A stretch of DNA of 64,000 nt from Apostichopus japonicus (taxonomy: Eukaryota > Echinodermata > Holothuroidea > Aspidochirotida > Stichopodidae), in assembly GCF_037975245.1 (NCBI RefSeq), contig NC_092569.1, forward strand, positions 35,254,668 through 35,318,667, read 5' to 3'. Shown here piece after piece: positions 49,474 to 62,075 of this stretch; positions within the stretch are counted from its first letter, which is position 1; the number at the start of each line of letters is the position of its first letter. The notes beneath the pieces were generated by a model, which was not told the DNA's origin, ran no database searches, and worked only from the letters and a program-made list of their open reading frames with translations. Made by a program: the position numbers and the translations under genes.

Positions 49474-49858
49474 CTTCAAAGAATATCAAAGAAGTTAAGC
49501 GTTAACTAGGATGTGATTGAATTATTATTATTTGTTCCCTACTGCAATGCGATTTGTTGCTAACAGCTATAACACACATATTTTAACTTATATTTCTAAC
49601 TTCAGTTTGTAGTTTGGGCTAGATGTTTACAGTTCCCTTGGAAGAAGAACTACACTGTACATAAGTACAATCTGGTACTTAAATTCAACAATATTAAAAA
49701 TGATTGATTCAAACTTTCGTTTCGATGAAAAAAGCGAGATTCTATTTGAAATAACGACTTTGTATTACATCGCTATATATTGCTGCAATCAGAATCTGAA
49801 GTAAATTTTTACAAAACTATCTAAAGTTGAAAAGGAGACATCAAGTAATCAGCCATAC

Positions 49859-50031
49859 CGTCCATCCACCAGTATCAAGATCATTATCACAGTAAGCCTC
49901 AAACGGTTCCGGATGGCCATCTGGTTTAATAAGATACACTCCAGATGTATTGTGGGTAGAGGAACATGCATTCGATACTTCTTTGCAATCTCTCGGATAC
50001 GCAGGTTGTTGAAAAACAAAGTATGAAGAAC
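49859..50031 (-). CDS. Gene B exon 3: first fibrinogen domain, N-terminal part
   Basis: 173 nt, open: YPRDCKEV, SGVYLIKPDGHPEPFEAYC, GGWT. Partner of 28872-29044. Confidence 0.8.
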
Positions 50032-50901
50032 CTGGATGGAAAGTATAACAAAGTTATCATATTATTGTGACTGAAAAAAATCATTTTAGCTAACGAAAAA
50101 ATCGCCTAAGATGTTTTATCTCAATTTCTTCTCTCCACCCAGGGGTTAAATGGGTACATATGGGGTAACTTGTCATTAGGCGCAATATATAGCTGCAGCT
50201 GTCTGGAGGGATGGTCTCTGGGACAGGTTATTATTAAACAGGGGTAATATAACGTCTGTAAAGCTCTTTGAAACCTATAGCTGTTTAAAAGCGCTAAATG
50301 AACCGAATGTTATTAACTTTATTATTTTTACTATAAGACTTTTCAGTTAATTGTAAAAGAACTGGTTTTGTTACTTAGCAAATTAAGGCAATCCATCAGT
50401 TTAAATATCAACTACTACTCAACTACTATATAGTCGAAGATGTCACGACTATATCTAATGAGGTAATTCTCAGATGTAACTGTTTTGAAGCATTATATGT
50501 AATTTGTTTTCAGCCTGCAATGGAAATTCAAAGACCAAGTAACTAGAATTTTATTTTAACCAAGCTTCCGTAGTTATCAATCATATCCAAGTAAAATCAA
50601 AAGACTCACGAGAACAGGCAAATCCCTTTTGTTTAATGTACCTAAGAAAATATCGATGTGGGACGTAGGATAAAAAAGGATCGAAAGTATATTACTCAGA
50701 GGGAATCAACCTCGAAATAGATATTCGGAAATAGTAACACGATTAAAAAACAAAACGTCAAGAGCGACCATTAAAAAGCTAACATTTCTAGCCATTCAAG
50801 TTGTCCAAATGAGGTGTTAACGTTATAATACATAAGTGATATAACTTACAGAGGTTAACCCTTATTATAAGATAAATCATTAATATAAATATTACACCTA
50901 C

Positions 50902-50932
50902 CTGAAGATCTTCCCTCGGCACTGACGATTAT
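50902..50932 (-). CDS. Gene B exon 2: end of leader
   Basis: 31 nt between ACACAG and GTAGGT, the same as 27973-28003. Confidence 0.55.
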
Positions 50933-51829
50933 CTGTGTAATAAAATATATTGACTGAATACATTACGAGACCTACAGAGTATTGCAGTCAACGGAAAGTA
51001 AGGCAGATTAAATCTAATGTTAATCAAACCAATTTGAGGGAAAGAAAGAACTTTTCGTAAACTGGTCCAAAATATGTTGGTTTAAGAGTAAAGTCGATTT
51101 TTACTTTGGTAAATTCTCTGGATGACCACTTTCAATGATGTTTTTCTTTTGTCTATATATGTCATATAGAATGCACAGGTCAATGATCACTTACAGGGTA
51201 CAACTTTCTTCCAGGAAACATTATATTACTGTCATGTTTCCGGTTTTACAGCCACTGTGGCACATGATACGCCCGTGAAGGACAAAGGCAATAGCTGGCT
51301 GCTTCCTTAAATAGCTGTGTTGCTAAATGCGGACATATGTTCTTTGTTCAAGTTATATTTTGACATTAGAACATTTTTTGAAAGGTGTCATTTTACTTGT
51401 AAGGCAAGTTCACAGCCATAGATGTGTATATCTTACTAACTCAACAATTGTAGCAGCGCTGCAGAAGCTCAGCTAAGCTTCTATTTGTAATAATTCTTTC
51501 TAGTGTTGTGCCGATATCGCCAATATCTGATCTGGCCGATATCCGATTTTTAATCTTAATATCGGCCCCATACCGATACCGATATTTTTCAACAGCCAGT
51601 TTGAATGTCAAATCGCACTTTAAGTCATACTTTAATATATAAAGTATCAGATAATCGGCTATCCTAACATAGTATACTGCACAACTCACAAACAGTAACC
51701 ACTTGACAATTCCTTTGTGCCTATTCTATAAAATTAGCCCTAACCTCTTTTTAACTGAATGATCATAGTCCCCAACAAGATGATATGCAAGAAACTGTGT
51801 ACTAGCATGGCTCACATTTCATTACATTT

Positions 51830-54800
51830 GAAATCTTTACAGAAGCCCCTGTTTTGAACCCTCACATGACTACAAAAATATTCTTCCTGTACATTTTTGG
51901 TTCACTAACATTCAAACTTATATCTACAATGCAAAATGGTAGAAGTACGTTATGGCACAGCGAATGTATGACAACCTTGGTAACGCTACTTCAACAAATC
52001 TACATGGTACAGTAAGAAGAATTGACGTTTAGAATTATAAGATTATATCTTTTATAACATGATGATCATGGTGATGATAACATACAAGAGATAAAGAATA
52101 TCAACAGAAAGGACAAAAGAAAAAGAGGAAGTTAAGGAAAAAACAAGGAATTTCCTTTTTCAGACCAAGTCATTCATGACCAAAATTCCACAGTGTGATG
52201 ATGCTCTGCCATAGGGGGAAAGAATTGAGCAAATACGAATGTGAAGTATGAAGGATCGGAAGCGGTTAAAAAAATTATATTTTTCTTGCTTGTTAATTCC
52301 GAATTATAATGGCATAGACATGTTAGGACTTCGCGCATATGAAAGTTCAAATTTTATGAAATGACGATGTTATCTGTCAAGACAAAAACATATTGTATAG
52401 CATTTCCAGTAGTGAATTTACACAATTCTCTTAATAAACCAGAAAACAAGCTTTAGATCATTCCTGCAATTTTAGCAGTTCTCTGTTGTTTTTCGTCTCC
52501 ATCAAATTTTTAAAATGCTTAAAACAATGTTTGCACATGGGTCATCTTATCAATAGTTTTAACACGTCTAACATATCAAGAGTTTTTGGCACGAGTTTGT
52601 ATCCTTCTAGAAGATATGGCCCTTGGGTACAGAAAATGGTATCACACTTACCTAAAGTCATAAGAAATTAAAATCTACATAATATACTTTGCTGTTGTCA
52701 ACAGAGTAAAATACACAGAATAGTTCTATCTCAACAAAGATATTGAAGCGGTCAAGGCAATTTATTTGGGATATAGCCAAAGTTTTTGTTGTCGTCGATA
52801 ATGTTATTCAGGAAGCACAGACGGTGTGCGACGTTATTGTTGTATCTGTATGAAAATTTTGTTTATTTTAACCAAATGCTGAGTACCACATACCGTTTTT
52901 TTTTCTTGAATATAATGCTCGTTCGAACGAAAGCCATAAATTATGATGTCAAGGAATTTAATTTGATATCCTTCAACATATAAAGCGAATTTTACCATAC
53001 ATGCAGTAGAAATACTCTCCTTTGAAAAAAAAAAACTTTCCTTTGTATACTGAAATAAATTACAAGTTACTGTCACAATATAAGAAATGTTAAGTTGTAT
53101 ACTACACCAAACAGCCATATCACGAAGGGAGGGTGTGAGTCGGGTAGGAGGGAGTGATTGAGGGCTGCGAAGAATTGGTTTATTCAAATTGAGGCTATTA
53201 AGCGTTACAAGGAAGATAACATGTTTAACAACTTAATGGAACATCTTGTGTGAAAATCAAAGTAAACTACGGTATTTGTGATTAGAGAAATAACAGATAA
53301 AATAAAGGATTATGAATGTATTTTTTTCTCATAGTAGTTCATTTGTAGGTTATACGTTAACACCTAATTAATTATATGGCACAGATGTAGTTAATATATG
53401 CATAAAATATTTAATTCTTTACACGGTGAACTAGCCTTTCATATTCCAATATTTGACAGAAAACATCACTTTGGATGGTGATTAGAATGTTGGTGAACTA
53501 GATTGTGTCAAAAGGGATTTTTTTCAATAAATGAAATATCATTTAATTTTTGGTGAGAACTTTCTCACTCCAATTATGTTGTATTACTTGTTCTCTGCTT
53601 TATTTTACTGTTATAGATTATGTCTAAGTAAATAATGAAAAGAAAAGACAGAAAAAGAAAAAAAAAAGGAAAGAGTATTAATATTTAAAAGATAATCAAC
53701 CAGAATAATAATTAGGTTAGTTTAAAAGTTTTAGAAAGGTTATTCCGCTAGTATTATGGCCTTTGATGCTTTTTGTATGATCGTGTGAATTTGTAGATTT
53801 GCTTGTCGCACTATATCCAGAATACGGCTTATATTTGAAGCTATCGTGAAATATAACTGATATAATGGAAGAAAATATTCTCCCTTGAAATTGTTTTAAT
53901 ATGATAAGGCATTTATACAGCTTTTAAAAAGTTGTTTTGTCTTACTTTTAATACACAAATACTAATGAAACATCTTACTACCTTTTTTTTTCAGTATGAT
54001 TTTATAACGTCTTTTCCATTGGAAAGAGCCTTCCATTCCACTTAATCTTCTAGTTTATTCAATTAATGATCGTGTAGTAACAGTATCGTTTTAAAAGAAT
54101 GCCTTTACAATACTATTAGTTGTAATTTTTATCACTAAATCGCTCATGCTTCATAGACGTAAACGTCGTTGCACATTTTATTGTAATAGCGCGACACGTA
54201 CATTAGAAATACACAGTTAAACAAGTCGCACACATTCGACAAACAATACCATTCTTTAGAGGTGTTTTATTTTAACTAACAAGAATAAAAACAGACGTTA
54301 AAACAGTACAATGTTAAAAAAGTAACTTAAACGAAAAGTTATTTTATTGTTTTTTAAATTAATTTATTGAAAGCCATATGAGCATATGTAGGGATGTGAA
54401 CATTTTCTGTTACTTTTTTCTTTAGCTAACGATATATACAAATATCTCAATTAATTTTCCCATTCACAATCAAAATAGTATTTCTTTCTTTAAATTTAAC
54501 ACTTATCTTATCTTTAAAATAAGGGAGTATTTGGATTAAATTTCCTGGGAATCTCTAACAATATATATATCTAGCCTAACTGACAAAAGAAAAACAGAAA
54601 CACGGAAAGAAAAAATTGGAATCTAGCCACCAAAATCGCCGGAGACATTGTCATGATCGCGTATCATACCATTCTTTTTGTATGAGCAGTTTAAAACTAC
54701 AACGTAGTGCCAGAAAAAATATAAAAAGTCTTTTATCTTTGATAATTCGTTCTAAAATAGATCCGTGTAACCTAAGTTTGCTATTTTCAGCAGTAGATTT

Positions 54801-57800
54801 AGTTTCTATACATTAGTTTTAAATTAGAAAAACGTGTACATCAGTTGTATTTATTGTTATTCAACTCTGTTTCCTTGAATATGTACATGCACAAAAATAG
54901 TGATCTTAATATGATTTTCAAAATACATTTCAGAGTACCTTTATTTTTTCTGCAGGCTGTTTTTCAATCTTTGACAGACGTATAACTATATATATATATT
55001 AAAGAGATCTGTATGAGTATGCGAAGAAAAGTTTGGATGATAGTTAACATCATTAATAAAACGTAAAACTGAGCATTTTTTTTCAAATTTGATTAAACCT
55101 GAACCACACCTTCAAGTTATAAATATCTAATTTAAAGGATGTACCTTGTCAATATAGTTTTGTTCGCTGTAGTTACCTAACTGTTGACTGTTTGTAATGG
55201 AAGTTAATTAAGCATCTTTGTGATTGGATTATCACATATAAATGTCTTGTTTTTAGATTAGTTAACGCAGATGTTGCTTTAATGTATTCATAAGTATAAC
55301 TTGAACAAAGGCGAGGAACAAAGGGTCTGTTCGGAAATCAACTCAAAATAGCAAAGCTGAAAAGGAAGTTGCCTTCATGCAGATGAAAATCAAGTTACTC
55401 TAGTGTAGTTTATATCGAAAGGGAATCCCATGATTGAATTTTTAACAAGAAGAAAATTTTAACTCATGAATCTAAAAAAAAGAAAATCATAGTTTAGTTT
55501 TTAGTTATCGCTGTTATAAATGAAATTCTTTTTCAGTTATCGCACTTGTAGTCAAAATTATGGAGTAACCATTTATAAACTAGAATGATATACATGTGAA
55601 TTTAAGCTCACTTATTCAAAATATGAATTGAGTGATTTAACGTGTTGGTAGGTATCTGTGAAATGAATGGTTGGCTTTTGGAGGGAAACCTTGTGAACTG
55701 ACGTGTTGTAACGGATATATGGGGAGCGATTTACTCATAAGTTTGAAAAGAGATTACTTTTTCCTGGCCATATCACGAAACTTGATTAACTTTTAAAACT
55801 TGGTGTGTAATGAAAACACGTTTGAGATGTATGAATGAGCTTTCTTTCTAAGTATTTTACATGTGAGCAAAATTTAAAGAATATTTATTTAAGCATAGAA
55901 CAACCGGTAAGAGGTAACCTTTTGTATTTATTCCAATATATGTGGTTAAATTAAAGACGTTTTGTTATTTTTTGAAACAACGCTGTCCTTTCGCGAAGTT
56001 AAAAATTCTGAGTATTTTAAATTGAAGGCCTTCTAACTGAAATTTATCAGGATTTTTTATCGATATTTCCCTATTTCTACGAAGATGCTAACACTTCGCT
56101 TTGTCACATAATTTAATATAACAGAATTAGTTCAACAACACATTGACGTAACTTATGTTATTTCAAAACAGAAGATATTCAATGGAGTAACATATATTAA
56201 ATAATAGAAAGACTTACCATTTCTGTTCCAAACGAGTTCCAAATCGTCAAAACAGTCAAACAAACTTCGAAAAATTTCTCCATGATTCGAGTTTGTATAA
56301 ATGACATGCGAAAATATATTCGATGAAGTGCAAGATGGCAAATGACACAGAGTATCTACTTAGGGGTGACCAACACCCTATTGAAATGACCGTAGTAGTA
56401 TGGATGTCCATTAATGCCATCATTTTATTTGAAATATGATGTGGTGAACAGCTTGTACAAATTTACTGCACATCTGTAGTATTGTTTTGATTGTGTGTAA
56501 AGAAGACTATTCGACATGCGCAATCCAACTTAATATTATTTACAGATATTTATATCTTAAACTCAGTCAATAGTGCAGTGAGCTTCAGTTGCATAATGTT
56601 GAATTGTCCTTTTTCCCATAAATACAGCATACAACCTATTGCACATTTATTGACTATCGTGGCTCTAGTTCCAAGGACAGCAACGGTATTGCAATTAAAT
56701 GAAGGTAAATGTATTTGGTTTTTAAAAGGAATATCAATTACGACGATCACTTTTAATCTATATTACATTAAGTGTGGTTCATGATAAAGGGATTTGTAGT
56801 TGTGTGCCAAACGACGTCAATGCAACTAAGCCGATGGAAATGAGTATTGGAATGTTGATTTACTTGTTATAGTTAAGCTGCTTATATCGATATTTTAAAG
56901 AAACATGTATGAGTGATTATCTATGTTACTGCGGTTTACGTTGAAGGGCAAACTTAAAGCAGTATCGAACGGACAGGAAGAGATCCTACTAACCAGCACA
57001 ATTAACATGCGTGAACTAGTACAATATATCTTATATACCGTGAAATGCACTGTATGATCTATTCTACACTATCAATGTTTATTTAAAAATATCCAATTAA
57101 CAAGTTTTCCAGCTATATGCTATATGAACAGTACTTCCTTGTCTAGGTTGCCTGCGTCACACCCTGTTTGCAGAATCGAGTATCCTCACATCTGATTGAA
57201 TAAACATGTAAGCGCCTTTACTGGGCTTTGAATAGATTTGACTTTGAATTATATTTAAAAAAATATATTGTCAATTATATAAGATATTGAATCTAATGGG
57301 ATTAATTTGCCTTTTGGAAAGGTACGATAATATCAAATTATTCAGTGATATAAAGCTTTTTTTAATAAAAATAATTTAGTTTAAGATGGTTTGCTAGAGC
57401 TTCTTTGGAGGCATAGAGCTACTTTATATGTGTAGCTATAGGTGCTTTATCTACCCGTGGTACCCAGGGGGGTTGGGAGAGGGTTCCTGAAGGTTGGTTC
57501 CCAACATGCAGTTTTAGCCAACGGATGACAACTGCCAGTCATATTTTTGCATGAATAATTAACTGAGAGCCAGCTTTCCTACTCCAAAATATTTCGCTAA
57601 CAGTGACGTAGCTCTAGGTGAAAGGTAAGTTCCACTACCACACACATAACATTTTCATGGACGAAAACTGGGACGGCAAAAAGAAAATTAGTTAAAGAAA
57701 ACTAAATATTTTCTAGCATATATGACATTGGATAGCTTACTTGATTTTATAGCACGGAGTGAATTGCTCCTCAGAAGGCTTCCTCACATTAGCTTTATGC

Positions 57801-58440
57801 TTACTAAGCATCGAGAGAGGTTTCTATTAACAAGTTTGATTCAGTAATTGGTACTTTTAGTCATAGTTCAGTGAATTGTATGTCGTATTGCTGTCTTTAA
57901 ACAAAAACACATCTCCATTTGGATCCCTGAGAAAGGAGATAAATGCAAACACTTACCCCTAACATACTAGTATGTATTTTTAAATGTTTGATTTATTTAA
58001 TATATACAAGGCTGTAGCCACAGGGACCACGAACCTGACCCCCCCCCCACCCTCCCCGAAAGTTGCTTGCAAATGGTTAGCATTTTGTAACACCCGAACG
58101 CACAGTCAAATGCTCTTAATGTAATGTAATTTTGGTACCAGAGGTACAGACTGTGAAATTACAAGTTAATATCAGCTGAGGCTCGAAGTCAAACTTATGT
58201 AGCAGTTATGCAATAACTCAAGCACATTCCGTAAGCCGTCTAAAATAGTTCAGTATTAATATCATTTTTATGGGTTTTGGTATTTAGGGAGTTTAGGTGT
58301 TAATATCATAAACAGCAGTCGTCATCACTGTGTAGACGTGGAATTATATTGTCCTTGTCTATATTTAAGGCTTCGGTTGTCGTTGTTCATTATTTTACTT
58401 TTATTTTAACTTGTGGCTAATAGAGGGCAGCAGAGTGGCC
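51830..58440 (-). repeat. Segmental duplication R, copy 3 (inverted)
   Basis: Reverse complement of R from about 2700 to 9830, then joined to the outer 552-688 segment. It lacks about 2 kb (R 0.7-2.7 kb) and about 0.95 kb next to the gene body that copies 1 and 2 have. More diverged from copies 1 and 2 than they are from each other. Only the signal-peptide exon at 56218-56283 is recognisable as coding. Confidence 0.8.
56218..56283 (-). CDS. Gene B exon 1: signal peptide
   Basis: 22 codons on the minus strand with the core VCLTVLTIW and the same GTAAGT donor as the other two copies. The length is unchanged and the exon is intact in all three copies, while surrounding DNA has many indels; this supports coding status. 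Confidence 0.65.
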
Positions 58441-58448
58441 TACATAGT
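58441..58448. other. Empty site matching the decayed P fragment at the window start
   Basis: TACATAGT, the reverse complement of ACTATGTA, lies where the left arm has AGTATGTA next to the terminal repeat ending at 543. The right arm is uninterrupted there. Confidence 0.55.
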
Positions 58449-58539
58449 ACATACTTTACTAAGAAATATATACTTTACTATTGATATTGCATCATTTCAT
58501 AGCAGAAACAAACCTGTATATTCTAGCTAGGCCAGTTCA

Positions 58540-59200
58540 TGTGCCATTACACCATAAAAACATACCTCCATACCGTTCCGCCATAGGTTTTGATCCTTTC
58601 CGCCATGGCAGAAAGCTCGAAACCTATGGTGGAAAGGTACATTTTAAAAAGGGATTTTAACACAGGAATGTATCGGTGAAACTGGTTTGATTCGCGTGGA
58701 AGGATAGGTACACCGTCTTCGATTGTGACGGTTCGCTGGATAGACTGAATTGTAGTTAAGACAACATTGGGGAATAGATAAGTTTGTGATGTACATGTTG
58801 ATTGAATAGTTTTATTTGTAAGTTAATAAGAGTCGATACACTGTCTTCAAATATCTAATAGTTCGTTGAATAAATCAAATTAAGTTAGGTTGATTGTTTA
58901 TTAAAAAGACCGATTCTAATTGTTTAATTAAAGGCATTGAAGACTTGCCCAAAACCGCGTACGGCCGTCTGAATATGTTAACTTTCTGTCGCTTGCAGAA
59001 AGGGAGTCTTCACCCCGAGTTTTGACCGATTTTGTGGGCCTAGATAGTGTGAAGCGAAGCAATATACAGTGCATATAGGCCTACAAAAGTGCTTTACCGC
59101 CATCGGGGTAACACAGTGGAATGACACTTTTTCTATGGCGGAAAGAGTACATTTTCTATGGCGGAATATACCGATGACAGAATGACACGGCCCCAGCTAG
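58540..59200. repeat. Segment with CCGCCAT/ATGGCGG words in opposite orientations at its ends
   Basis: TTCCGCCATAGG and TTTCCGCCATGG occur near 58588-58616, CCTATGGTGGAAAGG near 58624, and CTATGGCGGAA twice near 59138-59166. The outer parts are weakly inverted. A degenerate inverted-repeat element is likely, with no coding content. Confidence 0.35.
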
Positions 59201-59892
59201 GCCTACACCCTCTCCTTGCCTGGCCGGGATCAGACCTGGAGATACTATAGTCACTGTGAGTTAATTGGGATTTCTTTCATAAGCGTAAGGAGCGCTTGCA
59301 GCCTAACATTAAAATGCTTTCTGCCACCTAACTTAAAAGTTAAGCTTTAATAGTATTTTAGGCAACGTTACCATTACTTAGTATGCTAGCCTAGGCCTAA
59401 TTTCGGCACAGCTTACTTTAGTGTAGGTCTCACGTAGCGTAGGCTATGCCTAATATAAATTTTTGCGGATCGAATTAAAAACAAACGATCATTACTCTTG
59501 TAAGCAGCTCAACCGTTTGTACGAGTAAAAACGAACTGTAGCACACATTAAGTTACAAATTAAGCAGCTTACTATCATCTCATAGTGACAATAATTGATC
59601 CAAGCTTGTGGTGCACGTCAGCACTTTGCTTAGGCTGTGGCTATGTCGGTCGTAGCTAAGGAAGCAATAGTGAAGTATATAGTGCTAGTACACAAAGGGC
59701 ATACGTTATTCCTAGCTTATAAACTGGATTTAAAATGGTCACCTATCTATCGTGATATCTTGCCGAGACATAGGTAACCATTTTAATCCAATTTGAAAGT
59801 TAAAAGAATAATAGATGCCTTTCGTGTACTAATATAATTATTAAATATTCCTTAAGAACGACCGTGTGGAACGCAATGCTAACATTTATACG

Positions 59893-60264
59893 ATAATTCG
59901 AGATATCTTCAATTTAATTCGAGATATCTAAAATTTAATTCGAGATATCTGCAATTAATTTCAAATATCTCGAATTAAATTGAAGAAATCTCCAATTATT
60001 TTAGATATCTCCATTTCAATTTAAGATATCAGAAATTGCATTTTCAATATCTTGAATTTTATTTAAGATATCTCAAATTGATTTAAAGATATCAAGACTA
60101 ATGAAAGACATCAAAAATGGAACATTATTTAAGATATCTGGAATTGAATTCCAGATATCAAAAAAGGAATTCGAGATATCAAAAATTGACTTTGAGATAT
60201 CAATAATTCGCATTAGAGATACTCAAAATAGAATTCAAGATATCAAGAGTTGTGTTAGAGATAT
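59893..60264. repeat. Degenerate minisatellite of AATTCGAGATATC-type units
   Basis: Around twenty units of roughly 18-20 bp built on GATATC with AATT spacers. GATATC is its own reverse complement. The first part mostly reads TTCGAGATATCT and the last part GATATCAAAAATTG. The 61-codon frame at 60101-60286 is a by-product. Confidence 0.85.
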
Positions 60265-60656
60265 TGTTAATGAAGTCTGCAAGTAAGGAGAAGAAAGCTG
60301 CTTATGTCCTAGGGATGGCTTGAGGGGATTGCAAAGTTGGCATTACTTAGAAGTGTAAAGACTTGCTAGTAAGATTAAAGGATGAAGCTAGAGATTAGGA
60401 GAGGGGTTTAGGGCAGTTGGGCTGTGGCTTTTGTGAGGTGAGGAGCGAAGGTATTAACGAGAGATAAGGAAAGGGAGAACCGAGGTTGTGTGAGAGGATA
60501 GCGGTGATAAGGTTGGAAGGTAGCAGAGTTTGTTGATGAAGGCTGGATGTTTTGTGATTGTGAAAGGAAGCAGTGGCATTTTGTAGAGTCCGATAATAAA
60601 AGAAGAAAAGCATCGAATAACATTGTCCTGAATTTATTACCCCAAACTACGTAACA
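60265..60656 (+). repeat. Putative LTR of a Gypsy-like element
   Basis: Starts TGTTAATG and ends GTAACA, with an AATAAA near 60595 shortly before the end. It is followed at 60657 by TGGTGGCGACGG, which looks like a tRNA primer-binding site, and about 590 bp later by a gag-like frame. The start is chosen only from the TG; no second LTR is present to confirm it. Confidence 0.4.
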
Positions 60657-60668
60657 TGGTGGCGACGG
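60657..60668 (+). other. Putative primer-binding site
   Basis: TGGTGGCGACGG directly after the CA end of the presumed LTR. The tRNA was not identified. Confidence 0.35.
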
Positions 60669-61246
60669 TTTAAAATAAGAAATGCCTCGGTGTTTGCCCA
60701 CTACCATTGTGTTAAATCCGCTACCACCTAAAAGTCAATGAGATTCAAAGGATATAACTTTAGCTAATGTGTTAGTCATGCAGTCGATTTGTTAATTTAG
60801 CAGAAAATAGGTAACAACACATGATACTTGGGCGAAACAGATGGATGGTAATCGTTTCAGAAAACATCTGAAGAAGCAAGATCCCGAAGGTATGTAACGA
60901 CATCATACAACCGCATAGTGGTGAAGCTGATTGTACGGTGGAGATCATTCAACGCCCAATTATGGAGGCAGAGTCTTCCATTTAAAAACAAGCTGTTACA
61001 TAAAAATGCATATGCGTTAATCAAGGTGGAGGAAGTCATTGTTTGGTGGCAGAGAAGAAGAAACAAAAATATAGAATACAGACAGCAACCAACTATGACA
61101 GCTGAGTCACTTTTATAGATTTATTTTTAAGAGTTCATCTTGGACTCTTTCTCTCTGAAACTGCGGTGGAGATCGCACAACATTAAGGTTGTAAACCGTT
61201 ATTTATCTGTAATTGCTATTTCATATTCTCCATTTAAGGGTTCATC
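60669..61246. other. Presumed leader of the LTR element
   Basis: Between primer-binding site and gag-like ATG; no gene recognised. Confidence 0.35.
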
Positions 61247-61697
61247 ATGTATAATTTAAGATCAGAGAAAAGTGAAGTGAAAATGAACACGACAGATAAA
61301 AGAGAGGACCAAACTTGTCCACCAGGGATACCTGAAGGTCTTCCAAAAGAAATGTGGATAAACTACTTACTAGAGATACGTAAGGTAGAAGCACAAATTG
61401 AAATAGAAAAATGTAAACAAAATCATGAAATAGAAAACAAAACTCCGAACAAGACCATGAACTGAACAAGGCTAAAGTAGAGGCAGATACAGAAGTAAAA
61501 CTAAAGCAACTTCAGATAGAGAACGAAACTGCCAAAGTTCAAGTGAACCCAACGTATAAGTGGCAAGTGGTGAAAGTGTAAATTTGATGAAGGTGCCTCG
61601 TCTGATTGAGAATGAAGATGCTGATGTATATATCTTAGAGGTTTTGAAATGTTAGCAGAAACAAACAAGTGGGATAAATCACAGTGGGCAATATTTT
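61247..61697 (+). pseudogene. Broken Gypsy-like gag N-terminal region
   Basis: ATG at 61247 opens a charged, coiled-coil-like stretch (PPGIPEGLPKEMW, then EIRKVEAQIEIEK). The frame shifts near 61440, again before 61580 and once more near 61640. After the last shift it reads FEMLAETNKWDKSQWAIFL, like the F-E-R-F-A...W...Q-W-A core of Gypsy gag proteins. It ends abruptly at about 61700 where the LINE fragment begins. No protease or polymerase part is present. Non-functional. Confidence 0.6.
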
Positions 61698-61699
61698 TG

Positions 61700-62075
61700 G
61701 TAATTTGGTTTTCATACATTATGCTATAATGCATGTTAAAGAAATTTAAAGCAACATGATATGCTAATTTTTCAATATCTTGCAAAAGACTTGCAATACA
61801 GGAATTAGCCTATAGTTATCTTTCGCCTTTTTCTGTTACTTTAATTTTGTAGTCAGGAAAAGCACTTGTAATTTTAAGTTCATTAGGCACATTATACCAC
61901 TATTAAAACACCTGTTCACAAGATGGCTGAATGGACGAACAATAATGTTATTAAATGCTTTAACAACTTTACAATGAATATTATAATTGTCCTTGACTAC
62001 CATTTTGAAGATCTTTGATACATTCCATAATTTCGTCATCATCGGTGAAATACAAAAACATACAGTGATCATGTA
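61700..62075 (-). pseudogene. LINE (non-LTR) reverse transcriptase fragment
   Basis: The minus strand reads TDDDEIMECIKDLQ, RPFSHLVNRCFNSGIM, then in another frame VPNELKITSAFPDYKIK, and after stops LLQDIEKLAYHVALNFFN and YENQI. This follows the order of the conserved fingers region of LINE reverse transcriptases (PLSHLIN..F.TGI.P..LKIA...P.YK / S.ILEK..Y..L..F). Stops and frameshifts, and truncation at both ends, show it is dead. Confidence 0.7.

Larger units (their letters stand above)
44347..56283 (-). pseudogene. Fibrinogen-related gene B: full exon set but two nonsense codons
   Basis: Minus-strand exons: 56218-56283, 50902-50932, 49859-50031, 49209-49473, 48136-48347, 47496-47705, 46609-46914, 46096-46357 and 44347-44684. 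The seven middle exons have exactly the lengths of gene A's. The domain order is the same as gene A, with the terminal fibrinogen exon added. Lesions: TGA at 46310-46312 where gene A has Trp (RGW), TAA at 44536-44538 in the Tyr-rich insertion, and a GC instead of GT donor after 46609. The first stop would remove most of the second fibrinogen domain. The upstream exons are clean, so a truncated secreted protein (leader, partial FBG, TIL, EGF modules) is still possible. Otherwise it is a recent pseudogene or contains sequencing errors. Confidence 0.75.

Noticed and set aside
60408-60707. 99-codon minus-strand frame over the presumed LTR
   Set aside because: Antisense to the LTR-like sequence and without recognisable features; likely chance in a purine-rich strand.
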